Notes: generated from the sequence alone by a model not told the origin. 64,000 nt of DNA from Halothermothrix orenii H 168 (GCF_000020485.1 NC_011899.1:2233501-2297500), one strand, 5' to 3'; counted from the stretch's first letter, positions 39,030 through 48,517 are shown. Made by a program: numbers and translations.

Positions 39030-39055
39030 GGGGCGATTTTTAATCGCCCCTTTTT
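39030..39055 (+). terminator. Terminator of the repressor-crcB transcript
   Basis: Nine-bp stem GGGGCGATT/AATCGCCCC, 3-nt loop, followed by TTTTT. It overlaps the end of the convergent FAH-family gene. Confidence 0.85.
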
Positions 39056-39840
39056 GTATAATTAACCAGGTTACCGATACCTTCTATATAAACCTCCACT
39101 TTACTATTCTCTTTTAGAGGGCCAATCCCCCCCGGAGTCCCGGTGATGATAACATCCCCTGGTTTCAAGGTCATTATCCCGGAAATAAAAACAACCAGGT
39201 CATAGACATCAAAAATCATCTGGTCAGTATTTGAACCCTGTTTCACTTCCCCATCCACCTTTAATTCTATCCTACCACTACCGGGTTTAAATTCATCTGA
39301 AATCACAGGACCTAAAGGTAAAAATGTATCAAAAGATTTTGCCCTTGTCCATTGTCCATCCTTTTTCTGGAGGTCCCTGGCCGTAATATCATTGCCACAC
39401 GTATACCCCAGAATTACATCTTTTGCTATTTCATGTGAAACATTTCTGGCCTCTTTCTGGATAACAACAGCCAGTTCGGCTTCATAATCAACCCTTCCAC
39501 TCTGTTCAGGTAATATAATATAATCCTCAGGACCTATTACTGATGTAGGGGGTTTTAAAAAAATAACAGGCTCTTCAGGTATCTCCATATTTAATTCCCG
39601 GGCATGGTCATAATAATTTAAACCAACAGCAATAATTTTTGACGGCTGACACGGAGCCAAAAATTTTACATCAGCAACTGAATATGTCTTACTACCATCC
39701 TCTTCCCAGCCAGAGAATGGATCCCCTTTGATGGGAATTACCCTGTCCTTTTTTAGCAATCCATAATATTTTTCCCCTTTAAATAAAAACCTTACAAATT
39801 TAATTTTCTTCCCACCTCCATACCTATAATTATAATGCAT
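39040..39840 (-). CDS. Fumarylacetoacetate hydrolase (FAH)-family protein
   Basis: The C-terminal FAH fold is clear: KIIAVGLNYYDHARELN, FLKPPTSVIGP, DYEAELAVVIQKEARNVS (acidic metal ligands E..E), GYTCGNDITARDLQ, and TGTPGGIGP. Members are metal-dependent hydrolases, isomerases or oxaloacetate decarboxylases; the substrate cannot be set. Start is ambiguous: ATG 39840 has AGGAG 13 nt upstream, while GGAGGTG lies 8 nt before an ATT at 39804, which would give a start KFVRFLFKG as in homologues. If ATT is used, the protein has 254 residues. Stands alone between two terminators. Confidence 0.85.
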   Translation of the reverse strand: MHYNYRYGGGKKIKFVRFLFKGEKYYGLLKKDRVIPIKGDPFSGWEEDGSKTYSVADVKFLAPCQPSKIIAVGLNYYDHARELNMEIPEEPVIFLKPPTSVIGPEDYIILPEQSGRVDYEAELAVVIQKEARNVSHEIAKDVILGYTCGNDITARDLQKKDGQWTRAKSFDTFLPLGPVISDEFKPGSGRIELKVDGEVKQGSNTDQMIFDVYDLVVFISGIMTLKPGDVIITGTPGGIGPLKENSKVEVYIEGIGNLVNYTKRGD

Positions 39841-40049
39841 TATCTATTTATTTCTCCTGTTTTTATTTATATCCTTTTTGGGATGTAAATTATGAACAAA
39901 GCGGTCCCCGGCCATAATTATCCAGAAGGTAAAAAAAGCCTCAATGACTGGTATTAAAAAACAACATTTTGCCATTAATTACTGAAAATTTTAATGATTG
40001 TTGACACCCGATCATTATAATAAACACTGGTGTAAAATGTCTGTACATT

Positions 40050-40076
40050 AAAAAACACAGGGCAAAAGCCCTGTGT
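40050..40076 (-). terminator. Terminator of the second chemoreceptor gene
   Basis: Nine-bp stem ACACAGGGC/GCCCTGTGT with a TTTT loop, then a T-run on the minus strand. Confidence 0.85.
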
Positions 40077-40112
40077 ATCTTTCTCTGGATACTGAAATTA
40101 TACTATTTTAAA

Positions 40113-42077
40113 TTAAACATCAAACTGACTTACGGCCTCGGCTAAATCTTCTGCCAGGTCTGCCAGTCGTTTAGCCCCGGACACAATCTCCTCAGTAGCC
40201 GCAATCTGTTCTTCACTGGAGGCAGCAACTTCTTCTGAATTGCCGGCAGCTTCCTGGCTTACAGCAGCTACATCATCTATAGCCTCACTGACCTGCTGAC
40301 TAATGGTAGTAACTTCGGTAGCATTTTTAGCTACAGTCTCAATAAACTGATTAAGTTTATCGGCAGACCCCTCAATTTCGTTAAAGGCCTTACCGGTCTG
40401 TTCTATGGTAGCAACATTGTCATCTACTACCCGGGCACTCTCCTCCATTTTGTTGACAGCCTCGGCGACACTATCCCTTATCTGGCCAATTATATTTGAT
40501 ATCTTTTCAGTAGCCTCCCCGGATTCTTCAGCCAGCTCTCTGATTTCTTCAGCTACAACACTGAAACCCCGGCCGGCTTCTCCAGCCCGGGCTGCTTCAA
40601 TAGCAGCATTTAAAGCAAGTAAATTAGTCTGGGCTGAAATACCATTAATTAATTCTACAATATTTCCTATTTCCTCTGAAAATTTACCAAGTTTATTAAT
40701 CAGTTGAGCAACTTCAAGGGACGTATCCTTTACATTATTGGCCTTATCAATGGCTTCAGAAACAGATTCATTACCTTTGTTTATACTTAAAACAACCTCA
40801 TCTGAGGCATCCTTCATACTAAATGACATTTTTTCCATCCTGTCGACAAGGTTCTTCAGGTCATTCATCTTATTGTTTACCTCTTCAATCTGGGCACTCT
40901 GTTCTTCGGCCCCGGAGGCCACATTCTGGATAGCACTTCCTACCTGCCCGGCAGTTTCCCCAACCTGGTCACCTGAAGCGGAAAGCTCCTCACTGGATGA
41001 AGCCAGCTGTTCTGAAATATCCATAATTTTTAAAATAATATTCTTTAACCCTTTATACATATTGTTTAAGGCCCGGGAAAGCTGTCCGATTTCATCCCCG
41101 CTCTTAACTTTCAGGGTATCAAGCTTAAGGTTTCCCTTCTCGATCTGACTGGCAAATTTTACAGCTTCCAGAACCGGGGTTGTTATAAAACGGGCCATTA
41201 AATACGCCGCTATTGCTCCAACCAAAATGGCTACAGCAATTATAGTTAATGAAGAACGGATTGCAGTACCCACCTCAGAAAAAGCCTCATCAGCCGGTAA
41301 CTGGACAACTGTACCCCAGCCTGTCCTTTCAATAGGGACATAAGCAGCAAGTTTATCTTCCCCTTCATAAGTATATTCCCCGACATCTTTTTTACCCTTA
41401 ATAACATTTTTAACCGGTTCTAATTCAGAGGCATCATACATATCTTCGGCAAATTTTTGATCAGGATGGCCAATTATCTTTCCAGTGTTTTCAACAATAA
41501 AACCATATCCATTTTCACCTGGAGTTACCTGGGAGGCAATTTCACTTAAGATACCGAGCTCAACACTGGCTCCAATAACTCCCACTATCTCCCCATTATT
41601 TGTAATCGGACGGGCGTATACAACTATCGGAACACCCCGGCTGCGGGATATCATAACCTCAGAGAAATCACTCTCGCCCCTGATAGCCTTCTGAAAATAA
41701 CTTCTATCAGACCTGTTTCCGAGTGAACCTTCTGTCTTAAATATTTGCATTCCTGTCTTATCCATTACATATACATTGGCTAAATACTCATTTTCGTTGA
41801 CTGTTTTCATTAAAATATCTTCCATTAATTCCGGGTCCATACTTTTAACAGCATCTGTTTTTGACACTATCTTTATAATATCTTCACTGGTCTTGACAAC
41901 ATTAACAACCTCTTTAGCCAGGCTTTCGGCGAGTTGCATATTGGTATTATATGTCCTGTCTTCCAGGATGTCTATCTTTTCAGTAACAGATATGTACCCG
42001 AAAATAGCCATTGGTATAAGCATTAATACAATAATAAATAGCATTAATTTTACCTTGAATTTCTTATTTAGATTCAT
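40113..42077 (-). CDS. Methyl-accepting chemotaxis protein (dCache sensor)
   Basis: 654 residues. Membrane segments at about 8-28 and 275-297 flank a dCache-type sensor (YLANVYVMDKTGMQIFKTEG, VVYARPITNNGEIVGVIGASV, GYGFIVENTGKIIGHPD). HAMP follows, then a long signalling coiled coil with the conserved tip [24 protein letters not shown] (here [18 protein letters not shown]) and GRGFSVVAEEIRELAEES. The dCache layout suggests amino-acid or small organic ligand sensing, not proven. Monocistronic with its own terminator. Confidence 0.95.
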   Translation of the reverse strand: MNLNKKFKVKLMLFIIVLMLIPMAIFGYISVTEKIDILEDRTYNTNMQLAESLAKEVVNVVKTSEDIIKIVSKTDAVKSMDPELMEDILMKTVNENEYLANVYVMDKTGMQIFKTEGSLGNRSDRSYFQKAIRGESDFSEVMISRSRGVPIVVYARPITNNGEIVGVIGASVELGILSEIASQVTPGENGYGFIVENTGKIIGHPDQKFAEDMYDASELEPVKNVIKGKKDVGEYTYEGEDKLAAYVPIERTGWGTVVQLPADEAFSEVGTAIRSSLTIIAVAILVGAIAAYLMARFITTPVLEAVKFASQIEKGNLKLDTLKVKSGDEIGQLSRALNNMYKGLKNIILKIMDISEQLASSSEELSASGDQVGETAGQVGSAIQNVASGAEEQSAQIEEVNNKMNDLKNLVDRMEKMSFSMKDASDEVVLSINKGNESVSEAIDKANNVKDTSLEVAQLINKLGKFSEEIGNIVELINGISAQTNLLALNAAIEAARAGEAGRGFSVVAEEIRELAEESGEATEKISNIIGQIRDSVAEAVNKMEESARVVDDNVATIEQTGKAFNEIEGSADKLNQFIETVAKNATEVTTISQQVSEAIDDVAAVSQEAAGNSEEVAASSEEQIAATEEIVSGAKRLADLAEDLAEAVSQFDV

Positions 42078-42458
42078 ATATTATCCCTCCTATGTAACTA
42101 AAATATTTTTTAATTTATACTGCATATAATTTTCTGTATACTGTAATAATTTCAATATATTTATAGTCCTGATAAATTTATCTAAATAAACAGTTATTTA
42201 ATCCAAAGTAGTTATTAATACCCTCCTTTCTCCTGAAACATTACTTAAATTATATATGAATAATGTATTTTTTTCAAAAAATTTATCGATAAATGTAAAG
42301 AAATTCACACCTGATTATTAGCCTGCATTGTAATATATAATAAAAATGTAAAGTTGATTACTAATTGTTTCTATATATATTGATATAATGATATTAAATA
42401 TAAAAGTTTTTTAATCTGGTTGATTTTCCAAAAATATTAAAAAAAGGGTGAGGTTATA
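42078..42458. other. Divergent spacer between chemoreceptor and NADH-dependent reductase genes
   Basis: 381 bp, very AT-rich. It must hold both divergent promoters, but no -35/-10 pair of good spacing stands out. I see no RNA gene, repeat or sigma-28-type promoter. Confidence 0.5.
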
Positions 42459-43808
42459 ATGAAAATAGCTATCATTGGCGGGGTTGCTGCCGGTACCAGT
42501 GCTGCTGCTAAAGCCCATCGCGAAAACCCTGAGGCAGAAATTATACTATTTGAAAAGGATGAGAATATATCCTATGCCGGATGTGGACTTCCTTATTATA
42601 TTTCCGGGGTTACAGACAGCAGGCAGAAGGTAGTTATCAACACACCAGAGGCTTTTACCAAAAAATATAAAGTTGAAGTCCGGACCGGTCATAGAGTTGA
42701 TGAAATTATTCCTGATAAAAAATTAATAAGATACAGGAACTTAAAAAATAACAGGGATGGTGAATACCGGTATGATAAACTTATAATTACTACCGGGGCC
42801 AGTCCCGTAATACCTCCCATACCAGGGATAAAATTAAATAACATTCTCACCTTAAGAACTATTAACCATGCCGATATGATAAAAAATATTTTAAATAAAA
42901 ATAAACCTGAAAGGGTCAGTATCATCGGAGCAGGCCTGATTGGACTGGAGATGGCTGAATCTTTCAGTAAACTGGGCCTTAAAGTGACAGTAATTGAAAA
43001 ATTACCACAGGTTCTTCCTCAGTTCAGTCCGGAAATGGCCCAAATTGTGGGTGCCCACCTGAAAGAAAATGGAGTAGATTTATTACTCAAAGACGGAGTA
43101 GTTAAGTTTACAGGGGACAATTCTGTTGAAAAGGTAATTACCGAATCCGGACAGGAGATTAAGACCGACCTGGTTCTGGTTTCAGTTGGTATTAGACCCA
43201 ATGTTGAGCTGGCCCGTAAAGCCGGTATTAAAATTGGACCAACGGGAGCCATTGCCGTTAATAACAAAATGCAAACCTCTTTATCTGACATCTATGCTGC
43301 TGGAGATTGTGCCGAGAGTACCGACCTTGTAAGCGGTAAATCTATCTGGGCTCCCCTGGGTTCTACAGCCAATAAACAGGGACGGGTAGCCGGTGAAAAT
43401 GCAGCCGGTGGAAATAACAGACATGATGGTGTCCTGAAGACTGCGATAACAAAAGTCTTTGATTTAACTGTGGCCAGAACGGGACTTTCTGAAAAAGAAG
43501 CCAGTGAAGCCGGTTTTGACCCCATAGGTGTTAAAATCAAAGCTGTAAACCACGCCGGATATTATCCCGGCCTTGATAAACTCCATATAAAAGGAGTTTT
43601 CGATAAAAAAACAAAACGAATTATCGGGGCTGAAGTTATCGGGAAAAATGGCGCTGATAAAAGGATAGATGTTTTAAGTACAGCCATTTACAGCAAACTG
43701 ACAACACATGACCTTTTCCAGCTTGACCTGGCCTATGCCCCACCCTATTCTACCCCGAAAGATGCCGTAGCCAGACTGGGAATGGTTTCCCAGAAGAAAT
43801 TCAAGTAA
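42459..43808 (+). CDS. CoA-disulfide reductase / NADH oxidase-type flavoprotein
   Basis: 449 residues. Class III pyridine nucleotide-disulfide oxidoreductase: FAD motif IIGGVAAGTSAAAKA at residues 4-18, single redox Cys in SYAGCGLPYYISG (about 43-45), NAD motif VSIIGAGLIGLEMAESF, second FAD motif IYAAGDCAES, and C-terminal dimer tyrosines LDLAYAPPYSTPKD. These shared features do not separate CoA-disulfide reductase from NADH oxidase or NADH-dependent persulfide reductase without a rhodanese domain. Probably for thiol balance or oxygen removal in an anaerobe. Confidence 0.9.
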   Translation: MKIAIIGGVAAGTSAAAKAHRENPEAEIILFEKDENISYAGCGLPYYISGVTDSRQKVVINTPEAFTKKYKVEVRTGHRVDEIIPDKKLIRYRNLKNNRDGEYRYDKLIITTGASPVIPPIPGIKLNNILTLRTINHADMIKNILNKNKPERVSIIGAGLIGLEMAESFSKLGLKVTVIEKLPQVLPQFSPEMAQIVGAHLKENGVDLLLKDGVVKFTGDNSVEKVITESGQEIKTDLVLVSVGIRPNVELARKAGIKIGPTGAIAVNNKMQTSLSDIYAAGDCAESTDLVSGKSIWAPLGSTANKQGRVAGENAAGGNNRHDGVLKTAITKVFDLTVARTGLSEKEASEAGFDPIGVKIKAVNHAGYYPGLDKLHIKGVFDKKTKRIIGAEVIGKNGADKRIDVLSTAIYSKLTTHDLFQLDLAYAPPYSTPKDAVARLGMVSQKKFK

Positions 43809-43864
43809 TATCAGGCCTATTATAAGAAAGGTTAATATAAACACAATTAAATCAGTTATTAAAA

Positions 43865-43895
43865 ACCCTGCCGGTAACCATGGTACCAGCAGGGT
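43865..43895 (-). terminator. Terminator between convergent genes
   Basis: Stem ACCCTGC-GGTA/TACC-GCAGGGT with one mismatch; TTTTT follows on the minus strand, serving the DUF89 gene, and a weaker AT tract follows on the plus strand. Confidence 0.7.
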
Positions 43896-43977
43896 ATTTA
43901 CGTCCTCTGATATAAAACCAGGCAAATTCTTATAAACTTTATATTTTGCGATCAGAAAAATCAACCATTATCCTGAA

Positions 43978-44826
43978 TTACATTACTTTAAATAAAAGGT
44001 CACCCACATTAACCCCGAGCATACTGGCAACTATGTTGCACTTGGCTTTTAGTAAAAAGAATATAGGCCTTTTTTCATCTGATAATCCCTCCAGATTACC
44101 CTGGCCTTTACTGATAACTATATCAGCCGAAAAAAACAGATTAACAAACTCCTGACTGGCCCTGGCAAGTACACATCCAGGAGTATCACAGCCACTGGAA
44201 ATAAGTCTAGCTTTTTGAGGAATCCCTATTTCCCGTGCCTCTGCCACGGTAACATCATTTAATACCGGAATATCTCTAACTGCATATACGATATCCACCT
44301 CAAAATTCATTAATTCTTCGATCAATAACATATCGAATACGGCTTCTCCGGCATTGTCGGCTACAATAAGAACAGTACTACCACTTTTAAGCTTTTCTTT
44401 AAAAATATTATAATTACTGTAGGCAAATCCGTTTTCAACAGCATTTTTAACAATATAATCTATATCAACATCAAGGCTGACCCCGGCGTCTATTGAATTA
44501 CCGGTAGCTGACATAATTAAAGACCCAAGGAGGGGGTCCTCATAACTTTCAATAATTTTTTTAACTTCAGGGTATATCCTGAGGGCATGTCTCATATTTG
44601 TATCTTTAAATTTTCGGTACGGGTCATTTACGTTAAGTTTGCTTTTAATAATATGCTGCATCCGGCTTACTATTACCGGGGCTATATCCTCAGAATTTAT
44701 CTCAGGAATCATCCTGGCATATTCATCGACTATTTCTTTTATAAAAGCTTCATTATCTGTTATCATACGGCTGGCTTCAATGGTCTGGCGTAAGATACAT
44801 GGTAAACACTCTAATTTTAACTTCAT
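43978..44826 (-). CDS. DUF89/ARMT1-like metal-dependent phosphatase
   Basis: 282 residues. N-terminal MKLKLECLPCILRQ (CxxC), and the DUF89 active-site landmarks VADNAGEAVFDMLL and DIVISKGQGNLEGL that hold the metal and phosphate. The family removes phosphate from damaged or overflow sugar phosphates in characterised members; the substrate here is not known. Good ribosome-binding site (GGAG at 7 nt) and a consensus promoter about 170 nt upstream. Confidence 0.9.
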   Translation of the reverse strand: MKLKLECLPCILRQTIEASRMITDNEAFIKEIVDEYARMIPEINSEDIAPVIVSRMQHIIKSKLNVNDPYRKFKDTNMRHALRIYPEVKKIIESYEDPLLGSLIMSATGNSIDAGVSLDVDIDYIVKNAVENGFAYSNYNIFKEKLKSGSTVLIVADNAGEAVFDMLLIEELMNFEVDIVYAVRDIPVLNDVTVAEAREIGIPQKARLISSGCDTPGCVLARASQEFVNLFFSADIVISKGQGNLEGLSDEKRPIFFLLKAKCNIVASMLGVNVGDLLFKVM

Positions 44827-44998
44827 TTATATCTCCTTTCTCAATTTAAGCTTAAGGTTTTTTATAATAATACATAGACATATTTAAACGCATTCATAAT
44901 AAAAAACATTAATTTATATGTTTTGTTCAGAAAAAATCAATAAAAAAGACCATGAATTTAAATGTAAAATACTATCACTGGTATTCTCAACTGATATA

Positions 44999-45027
44999 AT
45001 TATATGAATATTACGGTCATATGTCAA
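44999..45027 (-). promoter_or_regulatory. Consensus promoter for the DUF89 gene
   Basis: TTGACA and TATAAT with a 17-nt spacer on the minus strand, a perfect match to the sigma-A consensus. The remainder of 44827-45090 has no other recognisable element. Confidence 0.75.
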
Positions 45028-45090
45028 CAATGTTTTTCTTCAGGATCTAATAAATCCATATGTCCTGTAAAAAATGTGATTTTGTTAACA

Positions 45091-45120
45091 AAAACGGGCC
45101 TGCTCCAGGGCAGGCCCGTT
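45091..45120 (-). terminator. Terminator of the DUF169 gene
   Basis: Perfect 11-bp stem AACGGGCCTGC and complement, 6-nt loop, then TTTTTG on the minus strand. Confidence 0.85.
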
Positions 45121-45172
45121 ACTTAAAATATATAATATTTTATTAAATATCCATTATATTATCAGAATATAT

Positions 45173-45925
45173 TTACAGGTCTTCTTCTTTAATTGTATAA
45201 GTTGACGGCATAGTTGGACTCCAGTCCATATAAATAGGAGCAGGATAAACAGAGAATCCACCTCTGGCAGTATGTTCAAGGTTTTCAACTAATTTCTCTA
45301 ACCTATTATAAGGAGTAACAAAGACTATTTCATGGTTTTGAGCTCCCCCGAAAACCCTTTCTCCAGCACAGGGGAAATCAACCCTGGGTTTATTATGTTC
45401 TAAAACATAACCAATTGAAGAACATAATGCGCCTTCGGCAACTGAGTCAGCTGAAACCTTCTCTCCAGAATCATAGGCATTGGCATGAATTAATCTTACA
45501 ATCTGACCGGAATTACCATGAACAACTACAACATCAGGTTCTACAGTCCCCTTTTCCAGAGGTTCAACATACATAGCATCATATTCTTTACCTTTATCCC
45601 CAAGTTTAAAGGTATTGGCAAAAAAGTTCTTACCGGCCTCATTGTCTTTACAGTATATACCTACAGCAGCTTCTCCGGTTTTAAAAACATCCGGGGTTTT
45701 AATTAATCCTGCACAGGCAGCACCAAAGGAACAGACCATTTTATCAGGAGTACCACTGTTGGCTTTACCCATGGCACGGGCCATATAAACTAGCTGACAT
45801 ATATTCAATTTGCGTTGTAGAGGTTTAAGAGGTAAGTCATCCCGATTCCTGTAAAGCTTGATTGCTACCGGACTGGTATCCAATTTCAAAATCTTTTGAA
45901 GTTTCTGGGCTAATTCTTTTTGCAT
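45173..45925 (-). CDS. DUF169-family protein
   Basis: 250 residues. LDTSPVAIKLYRNRDDLP at the N-terminus, a set of conserved cysteines (NICQLVYMAR, DKMVCSFGAACAG, VDFPCAGERVFGG), and GYPAPIY-like ending (here YPAPIYMDWSP). These identify DUF169, common in anaerobes and methanogens. The cysteines suggest metal or cluster binding, but no function is established. Single gene with promoter, dyad and terminator of its own. Confidence 0.88.
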   Translation of the reverse strand: MQKELAQKLQKILKLDTSPVAIKLYRNRDDLPLKPLQRKLNICQLVYMARAMGKANSGTPDKMVCSFGAACAGLIKTPDVFKTGEAAVGIYCKDNEAGKNFFANTFKLGDKGKEYDAMYVEPLEKGTVEPDVVVVHGNSGQIVRLIHANAYDSGEKVSADSVAEGALCSSIGYVLEHNKPRVDFPCAGERVFGGAQNHEIVFVTPYNRLEKLVENLEHTARGGFSVYPAPIYMDWSPTMPSTYTIKEEDL

Positions 45926-45963
45926 TATTTTTCCCCCTCAATTAGTTTTTAATAGTTGTTAAT

Positions 45964-45982
45964 TTGTAACACATGTTCACAA
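45964..45982 (-). promoter_or_regulatory. Dyad just downstream of the DUF169 promoter
   Basis: On the minus strand TTGTGAACATGTGTTACAA, an imperfect palindrome around ACATGT. It recalls the TGTGA...TTACA style of CRP/FNR sites and also the TTGTGAA half of Rex sites, but the spacing fits neither exactly. Confidence 0.4.
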
Positions 45983-45984
45983 TT

Positions 45985-46013
45985 ATTATATAGCATATGC
46001 TCATAAATTGCAA
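45985..46013 (-). promoter_or_regulatory. Promoter of the DUF169 gene
   Basis: TTGCAA and TATAAT with a 17-nt spacer on the minus strand, about 60 nt before the start codon. The rest of the spacer to 46297 is AT-rich; the lpdA-like promoter is not clearly seen. Confidence 0.65.
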
Positions 46014-46297
46014 TTTTTTTCACAAGCTTTACCGGGGCATCTATCGCTGAATAGTTTAAAAATTTTAAAATAACTCTACTATTTATACAATTAGCTACAT
46101 TTAAACCCCATTTGTCCTCTTGTATTTTTTATCTATTACTGTTATTATAATGTTTAGTTGTATCTTTACATATGATAATATTTAAAATTAAAAAACTAAC
46201 TCTGATTATCAATATTATAAAAATGTCAACAAAATTACAATATTTAAATTAATATAATTTTAATGTGTAATACTAAACTAATAAGGAGGAACTAACA

Positions 46298-47986
46298 ATG
46301 GTAGAATTAACATTGGATGGTTTATTAAATAATGCCAGTGAAGCTAAAGTTACCAGGGTTAATGTAGAAGAAGGTGAAAAAATAAACAAAGGCGATCTCC
46401 TTTTTGAAGTAGAGGCCAATAAAGCCGCCATCCCTGTTGAATCTAACTATGAGGGAAAAATTACTAAAATTGCTGTAAAAGAAGGAGATGTAGTTAAAAA
46501 GGGTGACCTTCTGGCTACCATAGAAGAAACAGAAGGTGAGGCTAATCAAAAACAGGAAGATACCAATCCTGAAAAAGCAGGCAATGCTATGGAAGCTGAC
46601 ATTACTATTATCGGGGCAGGCCCCGGTGGTTATGTAGCTGCCATTAAAGCAGCCCAGATGGGAGCTAAGGTAGTCCTGGTAGAAAAGGATAAACTGGGAG
46701 GTACCTGTCTCAATCGTGGCTGTATACCTACTAAAGCCCTGGTCCGGTCTGCTGAAATATATAACTACCTGAAAGAAGCAGATGATTTTGGCTGCCATGC
46801 CGAAAATATCTCCCTTAATATGAAAAAGGTTATTAAAAGAAAGGATAAAATTGTTTCCCGCCTTGTCAAGGGTATTGAATTTCTCATGAGGAAAAATGGT
46901 GTTAAAGTCATCCAGGGAAGTGGTCAGATTAAAGACCCCGAAACAGTCTATGTTAAAAAAGATAATGGTGATGTAGTCATTAACACCAGTAATATAATAA
47001 TTGCTACCGGTTCAGTACCGGCCCATCTCCCCATTGAAGGAGCAGATTTACCGGGAGTTATTAACAGTGCTGAAGCCCTTGAGCTGGAAGAACTACCTGA
47101 AAAAATGGTCATAGTCGGTGGTGGTGTCATTGGAATGGAATTTGCTTTTATCTTTAACAGTTTTGGAGTTGACGTTACTGTTGTCGAATACCTTGATGAT
47201 ATCCTGGCCAGCAATGATTCTGACATCTGTAGTGAAATTACATCAATAGCTGAAAATAGAAATATTAAAATATTCACCGGATCAAGGGTAGAAAAAATTA
47301 ACGAAACTGAAGATGGTAAATATATTGTCTCGTTTACACAGAATGATAAAAATAAATTTGTTACTGGAGATAAAGTCTTAATGGCTGTTGGTAGAAAACC
47401 CTTCTTTGAAGGAATCGGAGTTGAAGAACTGGGACTGGAACTTAATGAAAAGGGTCGGGGTATAAAGGTTAATGATAAGATGCAAACCAGTATTCCCAAT
47501 ATATATGCCATCGGTGATGTCACCAGTAAAATTTTACTGGCCCATGCTGCCTCCCACCAGGGTATAGTGGCTGTTAAAAACATAATGGGAGAAGAATGCA
47601 AGATGGATTATGGGGCTATTCCCGGCGCTGTCTTTACCGACCCCGAGATTGCCACAGTAGGGTATAATGAAAAAACAGCTACAGAAGCAGGCATTGAATA
47701 TAATGTTGGGGTATTTCCCTTTAAAGCCAATGGTAAAGTCCTAACCCTTGGTGAAAACAAAGGTTTTATAAAAATACTTACTGAAAAAGACACAGATAAG
47801 GTTATCGGTTGTTCCATGATAGGACCACATTCCACTGATTTGATTGCTGAAGTTACCCTGGCTGTTAAAAATGGCCTCAGAGCTGAAGACATAGCCGAAA
47901 CCATTCATGCTCATCCAACAACAGCAGAGGTAATCCATGAAGCGGCTCTGTCTGCTTATGAAAAACCACTCCATACTTTTCAATAA
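46298..47986 (+). CDS. lpdA: Dihydrolipoyl dehydrogenase with an N-terminal lipoyl domain
   Basis: 562 residues. Residues 1-78 form a lipoyl/biotinyl domain with the modifiable Lys at about 42 (EANKAAIP). After a linker comes the flavoprotein: FAD motif IIGAGPGGYVAAIKA, redox-active GGTCLNRGCIPTK (Cys about 137 and 142), NAD motif VIVGGGVIGMEFAFIF, and the C-terminal catalytic His in HAHPTTAEV. Reoxidises dihydrolipoamide with NAD+. The fused lipoyl arm is known in some bacterial E3 enzymes. No E1, E2 or glycine-cleavage gene is adjacent, so its partner complex is unknown. Confidence 0.94.
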   Translation: MVELTLDGLLNNASEAKVTRVNVEEGEKINKGDLLFEVEANKAAIPVESNYEGKITKIAVKEGDVVKKGDLLATIEETEGEANQKQEDTNPEKAGNAMEADITIIGAGPGGYVAAIKAAQMGAKVVLVEKDKLGGTCLNRGCIPTKALVRSAEIYNYLKEADDFGCHAENISLNMKKVIKRKDKIVSRLVKGIEFLMRKNGVKVIQGSGQIKDPETVYVKKDNGDVVINTSNIIIATGSVPAHLPIEGADLPGVINSAEALELEELPEKMVIVGGGVIGMEFAFIFNSFGVDVTVVEYLDDILASNDSDICSEITSIAENRNIKIFTGSRVEKINETEDGKYIVSFTQNDKNKFVTGDKVLMAVGRKPFFEGIGVEELGLELNEKGRGIKVNDKMQTSIPNIYAIGDVTSKILLAHAASHQGIVAVKNIMGEECKMDYGAIPGAVFTDPEIATVGYNEKTATEAGIEYNVGVFPFKANGKVLTLGENKGFIKILTEKDTDKVIGCSMIGPHSTDLIAEVTLAVKNGLRAEDIAETIHAHPTTAEVIHEAALSAYEKPLHTFQ

Positions 47987-48067
47987 GTTGAAATGCAAAC
48001 AATTTAAGTTTTTAATCCCCATTCAGAACTCCCACCCAGAGATGCTAATTATGCCAGGAAAACCATT

Positions 48068-48106
48068 AAAGAACGGGCTCCGTTATCGAAGGAGCCCGTT
48101 CTTTTT
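48068..48106. terminator. Bidirectional terminator between lpdA and the DUF1893 gene
   Basis: Perfect 14-bp stem AAAGAACGGGCTCC and complement, 9-nt loop, TTTTTT on the plus strand. The DUF1893 stop codon lies inside it. Confidence 0.85.
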
Positions 48107-48517
48107 TAAGAACTCTTCAATTCTTTTTACAAGGTGTTTCCCATCATCTACATCGAGTGACATTCTTTCAACAGGACACATACCCGTCCCTTCCCGGTTT
48201 TTAATAAAAGGTGTTCTCTCCCGGTAATTATAGCTTACTCCGTTTTGTTCTAATAACCTGATGGCCTCTTTTGATATTAACCTGGCATATATTTCTTTAA
48301 TTCCGTAAGCTACACAGAGTAAAGCCGCCGCTCGCCCAATGACCCTGTCGGCCAGACTGGCATCTTCAAGCTCGTGGGCCAGATCAGTTACTGCCATATA
48401 TATGGGTTTTATTCCATTATCATCACTGACAAATAAAACCTTACCTTCTTTAACTATTACTAATGTCCTCTCTTCTCTTTCCAGAATTTTTCTGGCTATA
48501 TTCAGGTCATTATTCAT
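48083..48517 (-). CDS. DUF1893-family protein
   Basis: 144 residues from ATG 48517, which has AGGAG 9 nt upstream. A cytidine-deaminase-like core: LVIVKEGKVLFVSDDNGIKP, ASLADRVIGRAAALLCVAYG and a C-terminal CPVERMSLDVDD. DUF1893 is often annotated as uncharacterised; the ADRVIGRAAALL helix is its hallmark. A longer frame to 48565 lacks a ribosome-binding site. Function unknown. Confidence 0.85.
   Translation of the reverse strand: MNNDLNIARKILEREERTLVIVKEGKVLFVSDDNGIKPIYMAVTDLAHELEDASLADRVIGRAAALLCVAYGIKEIYARLISKEAIRLLEQNGVSYNYRERTPFIKNREGTGMCPVERMSLDVDDGKHLVKRIEEFLKKNGLLR

Noticed and set aside
39970..40030. Plus-strand TTGACA near 40002 as a promoter
   Set aside because: The following TATAAT is only about 10 nt away and no plus-strand gene follows before 42459.
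46948..47601. 217-codon open frame antisense to lpdA
   Set aside because: It mirrors a strongly conserved gene, is Ser/Pro/Thr-rich as expected of antisense translation, and has no family features.
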